NCBI RefSeq assembly: GCF_000719265.1
Contig: NZ_JOFL01000003.1
Coordinates: 270,329 to 334,328 of the forward strand
Direction: 5' to 3'
Origin: Streptomyces roseoverticillatus
Lineage (GTDB): Bacteria; Actinomycetota; Actinomycetes; Streptomycetales; Streptomycetaceae
DNA length: 64,000 nt
Under the pieces are notes generated by a model that did not search any database, had not been told where the DNA came from, and saw nothing but the letters and a program-made list of their open reading frames with translations. Shown in pieces: positions 23,783 through 32,200 of this stretch. The translations under genes were made by a program, and so were the position numbers. Within the stretch, counting starts at the first letter, position 1; each line of letters begins with the position of its first letter.

Positions 23783-24172
23783 CGAGGCCAGCCTCCTTCA
23801 GGGCCGTGCTGAGCCGATCTCGATCCTTCCGCGGTACCTGCCCCTGCCTACGGAACGCCTGCTCCGCCTCTGCGTTCCCGGCCCGGGCATGGCAGAGTGC
23901 TGCCCTCCCGGCACTGCCATTAAAACGACAACCATATCTCCCGTGGTTGCATTGGGGCCGCCGGGCGCATTCTCCGCCCACTGCATAGGACACGGGCCTT
24001 AGTCCGCACGCCAAGCGCCCCGCGAGCCCGGGGCAGGGCTTCACGGGGCGCGAGGGCGAGGGGTGCCGGAACGGCTTCCCGGGTGGCCGGAAAGCGGCAC
24101 CGTCACGTCAATGCTGTCACTTCAGGGCACTGTTGTCCCTGCCGTCACTTGAGAGCGGGTTCGCCTCTGTCA
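23783..24172. other. Intergenic region, terpene synthase to L,D-transpeptidase
   Basis: No gene is supported in these 390 bases. They contain an inverted repeat CAACCA-N9-TGGTTG at 23929-23949 within A/T-richer DNA, a plausible operator or promoter for the terpene synthase, then the hairpin at 24015-24051. A short motif like the LDT gene end (CTCAAGTGAC or CTGAAGTGAC on the minus strand) is repeated at about 24119 and 24144. Confidence 0.6.
24015..24051 (-). terminator. Hairpin downstream of the L,D-transpeptidase
   Basis: GCGCCCCG (24015-24022) pairs with CGGGGCGC (24044-24051), with an inner AGCCC/GGGCT stem. It lies 122 bp beyond the LDT stop on the same strand. No T-run follows. Confidence 0.5.
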
Positions 24173-25357
24173 TCACTTGAGGGCGCTGCGCTTCTGCCAC
24201 TGCTCCCAGCTCTCCTGCCAGACCTCCAGGCCGTTGCCGGGGTCGGTGACCTTGGTGCTGGCGGTGTTCTTGACCTCGACGGTGGAGCCGATGGGGAGGA
24301 AGTCGTAGGCCCGCTTGGCGTCGGAGGTGGTCATGCCGAAGCAGCCGTGGCTGTTGTTCTCCACGCCGATGGAGTTGTTCCACGGAGCGGAGTGCAGGAA
24401 GGTGCCGGAGGCGGTGAGGTGCGTGACCCACTTCGCGTCCAGCATCCACTCGTTGCCGTGGCCGATGGTGGCGGAGTCCATGACCTCGTCGGCGTTCTTG
24501 CTGCGGACGGTGTGGACGCCGCCGCGGGTGGGGTCCGCCGGGGAGCCGGCCGAGCCCTTGATGGTGCCGACGGCCTTGCCGTCCTCGTACATGGTGAGGG
24601 TGTGCGAGGGGACGTCGATGACGGCCTTGTGGTCGGCGCCTATGGTGAAGCCGAAGTCGTAGTTGCGCGCGAACACGCCGCCCTCGCCGGAGTCGACGCC
24701 GGCCAGCAGGCCCTTGACGGAGACCTTGGTGCCGCTGGGCCAGTAGGTCTTGGGCCGCCAGTCGATGCGGTCCTGGCCGGACCAGTCCTTCACCCAGCCC
24801 CAGGCGCCCTCCACCTTCGGCTCGGAGGTGACGGTCAGGGACTTCTCGATCTCGGCGCGCTTGCTCTTGTCCACGGCGTGGTCGAAGAGGATCGAGACGG
24901 GCATGCCCGTGCCCACGGTCTGCCCGTCGGAGGGGGTGTTGGCGAGCTTGTTGACGCTGGTCGCCGCCTGCGTGGTGAAGGTCGCGCTCGCGGCGGCCTC
25001 CTTGCCCTTGCCCTCCTTGCCGCCCTTGGCCTTGGAGCGCACGGTGTAGGTCGTCTGCGGGCCGGCCTTTCCGTCGGAGGTCCAGGTGGCGCCGTCCTCG
25101 GCGATCCGGCCCGGGACCTTGTTGCCCTTGGTGTCCTTGACCTCGACCTCCGTCAGCCGGCCGCCCTCGGCGCGGACGGATATCGGGGAGCCGAACTTCA
25201 CGTCCTTGCCGTCCCCCGGCGTGACGGTGATCTTCGGCTCGGCTCCCGCATCGGTACTGGCCGCGCCCGACCCTCCCGAACAGGCGCTGAGCACCAGCGA
25301 GCCCACGAGAGCTGCGGATGCCCACAGGGCGGAGCGACGACCCGGTCCGAGGTGCAC
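24173..25357 (-). CDS. L,D-transpeptidase lipoprotein (YkuD with Ig-like domains)
   Basis: About 394 residues. The N-terminus MHLGPGRRSALWASAALV runs into a lipobox LSAC, so it is an exported lipoprotein. Two Ig-like domains (about 50-240) precede a YkuD catalytic domain with HTLTMYEDGKAVGTIKGSAG and the motif SHGCFGM, in which Cys is the nucleophile. It makes 3-3 cross-links in peptidoglycan outside the membrane. The GTG at 25357 is chosen over an upstream frame because it gives a proper lipoprotein signal. The final codons SALK-stop recur downstream. Confidence 0.93.
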   Translation of the reverse strand: MHLGPGRRSALWASAALVGSLVLSACSGGSGAASTDAGAEPKITVTPGDGKDVKFGSPISVRAEGGRLTEVEVKDTKGNKVPGRIAEDGATWTSDGKAGPQTTYTVRSKAKGGKEGKGKEAAASATFTTQAATSVNKLANTPSDGQTVGTGMPVSILFDHAVDKSKRAEIEKSLTVTSEPKVEGAWGWVKDWSGQDRIDWRPKTYWPSGTKVSVKGLLAGVDSGEGGVFARNYDFGFTIGADHKAVIDVPSHTLTMYEDGKAVGTIKGSAGSPADPTRGGVHTVRSKNADEVMDSATIGHGNEWMLDAKWVTHLTASGTFLHSAPWNNSIGVENNSHGCFGMTTSDAKRAYDFLPIGSTVEVKNTASTKVTDPGNGLEVWQESWEQWQKRSALK

Positions 25358-25541
25358 GGTGAGACGACCTTTCTGGCTATCTGTACGTTTCTTCCTTCGC
25401 TCGTACAGATGATCCACACGTCCGTACGGTTGCAGCGGGAAAAGAAACTTTTGTGCATCGGAACGAACCGGAACGCCCGGGCGCCCCCGCCGTCCTCACG
25501 GACAACGGTGGCCCCGGGCGCGGCGGATCGGGCGCGGCGGA

Positions 25542-25913
25542 TCAGACCGACGGGTCGTCGCCGACGCTGACCGCCTTGTTCTCGCCGTCGACGAAGACCA
25601 CGCGCGGCTTGAGGGCGCGGGCCTCGTCGTCCGTGACCGACGCGTAGGCGATGATGATCACGATGTCGCCGGGGGCCACGAGCCGGGCCGCGGCGCCGTT
25701 GATGCAGACCACGCCCGAGCCGCGCTCGCCCTTGATGACGTAGGTCTCCAGCCGGGAGCCGTTGTTGACGTCGACGATGTGGACCTGCTCGCCGGGCAGC
25801 AGGTCGGCCTGCTCCATCAGCACGGGGTCGAGGGTCAGCGAACCGACGTAGTTGAGGTCGGCCCCGGTGACGGTCGCGCGATGGATCTTGGACTTGAGCA
25901 TGGTGCGGAACAT
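25542..25913 (-). CDS. panD: Aspartate 1-decarboxylase proenzyme
   Basis: A 123-residue protein with the self-cleavage site Gly24-Ser25 in YVGSLTLD, which makes the pyruvoyl cofactor, and the substrate region [23 protein letters not shown]. It produces beta-alanine for pantothenate and thus for the phosphopantetheine arm of ACPs. It begins [15 protein letters not shown]. It stands alone between the LDT and the PKS, divergent from the PKS by 290 bp. Whether it is the only panD of the genome or a cluster-linked extra copy cannot be seen here. Confidence 0.95.
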   Translation of the reverse strand: MFRTMLKSKIHRATVTGADLNYVGSLTLDPVLMEQADLLPGEQVHIVDVNNGSRLETYVIKGERGSGVVCINGAAARLVAPGDIVIIIAYASVTDDEARALKPRVVFVDGENKAVSVGDDPSV

Positions 25914-26203
25914 GGAGAACTCCTGGTGTGTCGGCTCCCTGCCTGCGCCTGCAGGTCAAGGGCTGTCTCCGCACCTTACAACGGGGCCCGCGCCGGCCGG
26001 GCTCCCCGGGTTTCCGAGACGGGCGCGGGGGGCGTGACGGGCGGGGCCGGGCTGCTTCGCCGCTCCGGTTTCGGGCGCTGCTCCACGTATCAAATGAGTG
26101 AAAGTGCAAGGCAGTTCACTATTCGCCGCGGAGCCGGAAATGCCTCATGTTCCGGCCCGGGCCGCACGGGCCGGAAAACCCCCGGCACCGTGCAGGAGTG
26201 ACC

Positions 26204-29200
26204 ATGGAGCCCTTCGCCCCGCCGCCCGCCGCCCCGCACGAACCCGTCGCCGTCGTGGGCGCGGCCTGCCGCCTCCCCGGCGGCATCACCGGCCTCGACG
26301 GCCTGTGGACGGCCCTCGCCGAGGAAAGAGACCTGATCAGCGCGGGCCCGCCGGAGGGCCGGGTGGACCCGGCCCGCTTCCTGGACCCCGACCCGGAACG
26401 CCGCGGCAAGGCGTACACGATGGCCGGCGGCTATCTCGGGGACGTCTCCGGCTTCGACCCCGAGTACTTCGGCATCTCGCCGCGCGAGGCCACGCACATG
26501 GACCCGCAGCAGCGGATGCTGCTGGAGATGACGGCCGAGGCGCTGGACGACGCGGCCGTCGACGCGGCGGGCCTCGCCGGCTCCGACACGGCCGTCTTCG
26601 TCGGCATCAGCGACATGTCGTACGGCGGGCTGCAGATGGCCCGCCCCGAGGAGATCACCGCGTACGCGATGAGCGGTTCCGCCCTGTCGATCGCGGCGAA
26701 CCGGCTGTCGTACGTCTTCGACCTGCGCGGCCCCAGCATCGCCGTGGACACCGCCTGTTCCTCCTCGCTCATCGCCGTGCACCAGGCCTGCGAGACGCTG
26801 CGCTCGGGGCGCAGCCGGGTCGCCCTCGCGGGCGGCGCGAACCTGCTCCTCAGCCCGCACCACTTCATCGGCTTCTCGCGCGCCCTGATGCTCTCGCCGC
26901 GCGGGCGCTGCGCGACGTTCTCCGCCGGGGCCGACGGCTACGTCCGGGCCGAGGGCGGCGGGATGGTGGTGCTGAAACGGCTCTCCGACGCGCTGGCGGA
27001 CGGCGACCGGGTGCAGGCCGTCATCACGGCCAGCGGCGCCAACTGCGACGGCAACACCTCCGGGATGACCGTGCCGAGCACGGAGATGCAGCAGCGCCTG
27101 CTGCACGAGGTGTACGAGCAGGCCGGGACCGGCCCCGACCAGGTGCTCTACTTCGAGGCCCACGGCACGGGCACGCCGGTGGGCGACCCCCTGGAGTGCC
27201 GGGCGGTCGGCGAGGCGCTGGGCCTGCGGCGGACGAACGGGCCGCTGCCCATCGGCTCGGTGAAGACCAACATGGGCCACGCGGAGCCCGCTTCGGGGAT
27301 GGCGGGCCTGTTCAAGGGGATGCTGGTGCTGCGGCACGGCCGGATCCCGGCCTCGCTGCACGGCGAACCCCTCAACCCGCAGATCGACTTCGCCGGGCTG
27401 AACCTCTCCCCGGTCGGCAGCATGCGGCCCGTGGCGGCCTGCGGTGACGGCGGTGCGGTGGGGGTGAACAGCTTCGGCTTCGGCGGCGCGAACGCGCACG
27501 TGGTGCTGGGCGCGGCACCGCCGCGGCAGCGTACGGCGCCGCCCGCGCGGCGGGGGCCGCTGCCGATCGTGGTGTCCGCGCGCACCCTCAAGGCGCTGTC
27601 GGAGACGGCCCGCGCGGTCGCGGGGCGGCTGGACGGCGCCGACGGCCGGGAGTTCTACGACGTGTGCTGGACCGCGTCCCGCCGGCGGACGCGGCACCCG
27701 CACCGCGCGGCCGTCCTGGCCGACGGCCCGGACGAGGCGGCGGCCCAGCTGAGGGCCCTCGCGGCGGACGAGAACGCGCTGGCGGCCGCCTCGGTGCACG
27801 CCGAGCGCCCGCCCACGGGCGGCGTGGCGTTCGTCTTCTGCGGCAACGGCACGCAGTGGGCCGGCATGGGCGCGGCCCTGATGGCGCAGGAGCCGGCGTT
27901 CCGCAGGGCGGTCGAAGAGGCGGACCACCATCTGGAACCGCTGCTGGGCTGGTCGGTGGCGGAGCTCTTGGCGGCGGGGGCGCGGGACGCGTCCCGCGGG
28001 GAGGCGGACACGGAGGCCGGTTCCGCCCCGGCCGCAGACGCAGGGAGTGTGCCCCGCGGGCAAGCGCGTACGGAGAACGGCTCCGCCCCGGCCGCCGCAG
28101 ACGCGGAGAACGCGCCCCGCACGGAGACAGACACGGAGAGCGTGCCCCGCGGGGAAGCACGTACGGAGAACGGCTCCGCCCCGGCCGCCGGCGCAGAGAG
28201 CGCGCTCCGCGCGGAGGCGGACACCGCAAACGGCTCCGCCCCGGCCGCCGCAGACGCGGGGAACGGGTCTGCCCCGGCTGCCTGCGTAGCGAGCGCGCCT
28301 GGGGCAGCCACCGGCGTGGCATGCACGCCCGGCGCAACCGCAGTCGCCGCAGTCGCCGCGGACGCGGCCGACGCGGCGAACTCGGCGAACTCGGCCCGCG
28401 GGCGCGAGGCCGACCACGCCGGCCGCATGGCCGACACCGCCTTCGCCCAGCCCGCGCTCTTCGCCTTCCAGCTGGGGCTCGTCGCGCTGCTGCGTGAGTA
28501 CGGGGCCGTCCCCGCCGCCGTGCTGGGACACAGCGTCGGCGAGGTCGCGGCGGCGTACGTCTGCGGGGCGCTGGACCTGGCGGACGCGGCGCGCGTGGTC
28601 GCCGAGCGCAGCCGGGCGCAGGCCGGGACGGCCGGGACGGGGCGGATGGCCGCGGTCGGGCTGAGCGAGCAGGAGGCGGCGGAGGCGATCGCCGGGTACG
28701 GCGGGCGGCTGGAGGTCGCCGCGGTGAACAGCGCCCGGGACGTGACGGTGTCCGGGGAGCCCGGCGCGCTGAGGGACCTGGCCGGCGAACTGGCCGGGCG
28801 GGACGTGCCGTTCCGCGAGCTCGACGTGGACCACGGCTTCCACAGCGCGGCGATGGACGTGATCGAGGAGCCGCTGCGGGCGGGGCTGGCCGGGCTCGTC
28901 TCCCGCGAGCCGCGCCTGCCGATGTACTCCACGGTGACGGGCGAGCGCGTCGTCGGCGGGCAGCTGGACGCCGCGTACTGGTGGCACAACGCCCGCCGGC
29001 CGGTGCGGTTCGCGGACGCGGTGGCGCGGGCGGCAGGGGCGGGGCTCGCGGCGGTGGTGGAGATCGCCCCGCACCCGGGCCTGTCCGGCGCGCTGAACCG
29101 TATCGCCGCCGATACCCCGGGCGGCCCGTTCCCCGTCGTCTCCCCCGTTACCCGGGACCGGCGCGACGGCGCGGCCGTACGCCGGGCCGCCCTGCGGCTG

Positions 29201-32200
29201 CTGGCGGCAGGGGACGCGAGCGGCACGGACCGCTGGTTCCCGCGGCCCGGCGCGGTCACCGGTCTGCCTCCCTACCCGTGGCAGCGGGAGCCGTACTGGC
29301 ACGGCACTCCGGAACACTGGATCCGCACCAGTGGCGACGGCGTGCTGGTGCACCCGCTGCTGGGCGAGCGCGCCCCCGTGCTGGAGCCCACCTGGCACGC
29401 GCCCGTCGAGCGCGCCCGTACCCCGTGGCTGGCCGACCACCGCGTCGCCGGGGCCGTGGTCATGCCGGCCACGGGGTTCGTGGAGCTGGCGCTGGCCGCC
29501 GGGCGGGAGGCGCTCGGCGGCCCGGCCGAGGCCGGCGACCTGGAGATCACCCGCGCGCTGCCGCTGACGTGGGACGCGGCGATGGACGTCCGCCTGCAGA
29601 CGTCGCTGTCGGACGAGGACGGCATCGTGCGCGTCGCCAGCCGCACGGGCGACACGGGCGGCTGGCGGCTGCACGCCCGCGGCCGGGTACGGCGTCTGGC
29701 GGCCGCGCGGCCCGGCCCGGTGAACGTGACGGAGGTGCGCGAGCGGATGACGGGCCGTGTCACCGGCGAGGAGCACTACGCCGCGGTGGCCGCGGCCGGC
29801 CTGGAGTACGGCCCGGCGTTCCGGGTGCTGCGCGAGCTGCACACCGGCTACGGCGAGGTCCTCGCCGCGTACCACTGCGACCCGCCGGACGACGGCTACG
29901 GCGGGTACGTGGTCCACCCGGCGCTGCTCGACGGGGCGTTGCAGGCGGGGGCGCCGCTGCTGGTGGACGCGGAGACCGGTTTCCTGCCGTCGGCGGTGGA
30001 CAGCGTCCGCGTGTGGGCGCAGCCGCCGGTGGACGGGCTGGTGCACGTGCGGCAGCGCTCGCGCAGCTCGCGGGAGGTGGTGTGGGACATCACGGTCGCG
30101 GGCGAGGACGGCGCGCCCGCGCTGGAGCTGACCGGCTGCCGCCTGCAGCGGCTGCCTCTGCCGGCCGGGGACCGCGGCGAGACGTACGTCTCGGTGCTGC
30201 GCGCGGCGCCGCTGCGCGGTCAGCCCGTGCCGGCGTGGGTGCCGCCGTCGCCGGGCGAGCTGGCCGCGGCGGCGGAGGAGGAACTGGAGCGGTTGCGGAA
30301 GGGCCCGTTGATCGAACGGTACGGGGAGGCCCACACCTTCCTGCGGCGTCTCACAGGGATCAGCGCGGTCAGGGTGTTCACGCAACTGCTGCCGGGCCAG
30401 GAGGACATCACGCTCGGCGGGCTCTTCGCGGCGGGGCTGCTCCCGCAGCACGAGAAGCTGGTGCGGCTGCTGGCGCGCATGGCGGAGGAGGAAGGGCTGC
30501 TGGAGCCCGCCGGGGAGGGCTGGCGACTGCTGCGGACGGGCGAGGCACCCGGCGCGCGCGAGGTCTCCCGGCTCGCCGACTACCTCCCGGCACAGGCCCT
30601 CAACCTGCGCTTCGCCAGGCACCTGCCGGATCTCCTGTGCGGGCGGCGGGACCCGCTGGAGCTGCTGTTCCAGGACAGCGGCCCGGAGCTGATCCAGCAG
30701 TACTACGACATCAACCCTCCGTGCGCGTTCCACAACCGGATGGCCGCCGAGCTGCTGGGCAAGCTGCTCCGCGCCTGGCCCGCCGGCAGGCCGCTGCGCG
30801 TCCTGGAGGTGGGCGCGGGTACGGGCGGGCTGGCCGCGCGCCTCATCCCGCTGCTGGACGACCGCGTCCGGTACGTGTTCAGCGACGTCTCCGCCGCGTT
30901 CTTCCCTCCGGCCCAGGCACGGTTCGGCGACCACCCCTGCGTGACGTACGGCGTCTTCGACCTGGACGCCGAGCCGGAGGACCAGGGCTTCGCCGAAGGC
31001 TCCTTCGACGTCGTCGTCGCCGGGTTCGCCCTGCACACGGCCACCGACCTGCGGGCGGCGCTGCGGCGGCTGGCGCGGGTCACCGCCCCGGGGGGCCATC
31101 TGCTGGCACTGGAACTCCACGCCCCGGAGGCCGTGGCGCTGCTGTTCGCCACGCTGGGCGACTTCTGGGAGACGCTCGACCCCGGGCTCCGTCCCGGCAG
31201 CGTCGTGCTGCCCCGCGAGCAGTGGCCGGGCGTGCTGACCGGGTGCGGCTACCAGGACGTGGTCCAGCTGGGCGCCGCGCAAGCACCCGCGAGCGAGCAC
31301 TTCTCGGTTCTCCTCGCCCGTACTCCGGCGGCGGACGACGCCCCTCCGGTCGTCGTCCCCGCGGGGCCGCCCGCCCGGGACTCCTGGGTCCTCGTCGCCG
31401 AGGACGCCGCCGAGGGCGCGCTGGGCGCGCAGGTGGCGGCGGAGCTCGCCGCCGCGGGCTGCTCGGCGGCACGCGTCGTGCCCCTGCCGGAGGGACCGGA
31501 AAAGTGGTCGGAGCTGTTCCGGCAGGCACCGTCCGCGGCGGTGGTGCTGATGCTGGGCTCCGCCGCGGACCTGGCCGCCGAGGGCGACCCCGGCGCCTGT
31601 ACGGAGCTGGCCGTACGACGGGCCTCCGCGCTGCGGTCCCTGGCCCTCGCCGTGGCCGGGCAGACGCCGCAGGAGACGGCGAAGCGCCACGTCGTCCTGG
31701 TCACCCACCCCAGCGGGGCCCTGCCCGCCCCGGAACGGCCGCTCTTCCCCGGCCATGCCGCCGCGTGGGGCGTGGCCCGTACGCTCGCCAGTGAGTCACC
31801 GCTGACGCTGGAGGTGCGGCGCGTCTCCCTCGACCACGGGCCCGAGCCGGCCGAGGACGCGGCACGGCTGGCCCGCGAGCTCCTCGCCGCCCGGCCCGAG
31901 GGCGGACAGGACGCGGACGGCGAGGGGTCCGGGGAGGCCGAGGAGGAGGTCGTCCTGACCCGGGGCGGCCGGTTCGTCCACCGCCTGGAGCCGGCCGCAC
32001 CGCCCACGGAGACCGCCGGGCCCGGCAGCGAGGTCCGCTACCGGCTGCACGTGCAGGACCAAGGCCTGGCCTACGGGCTGCGCTGGACCGAGACGGCCGT
32101 CACGGAACCGGGAACCGGGGAGGTGGTGGTCGCGATGCGCGCCGCGGCGCTCAACTACCGCGACGTGATGGTCGCGACGGGGCTGCTGCCGCCGGTGGCC

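Noticed and set aside
24173..25357. A defective YkuD site in the L,D-transpeptidase (SHGCFGM without Arg).
   Set aside because: Actinobacterial L,D-transpeptidases often lack the Arg after SHGC; the Cys and His are present.
25542..25913. panD as a dedicated precursor gene of the PKS cluster.
   Set aside because: It is divergent from the PKS and is a housekeeping gene; nothing in the PKS calls for beta-alanine.
26090..31756. A very long open frame (1888 codons) on the minus strand opposite the PKS, and a similar one at 2136-5552 on the plus strand.
   Set aside because: They are mirror images of genes on the other strand in GC-rich DNA: the translations are Arg/Gly/Ala-rich without motifs, while the opposite strand gives complete PKS or S9/M29-like proteins.
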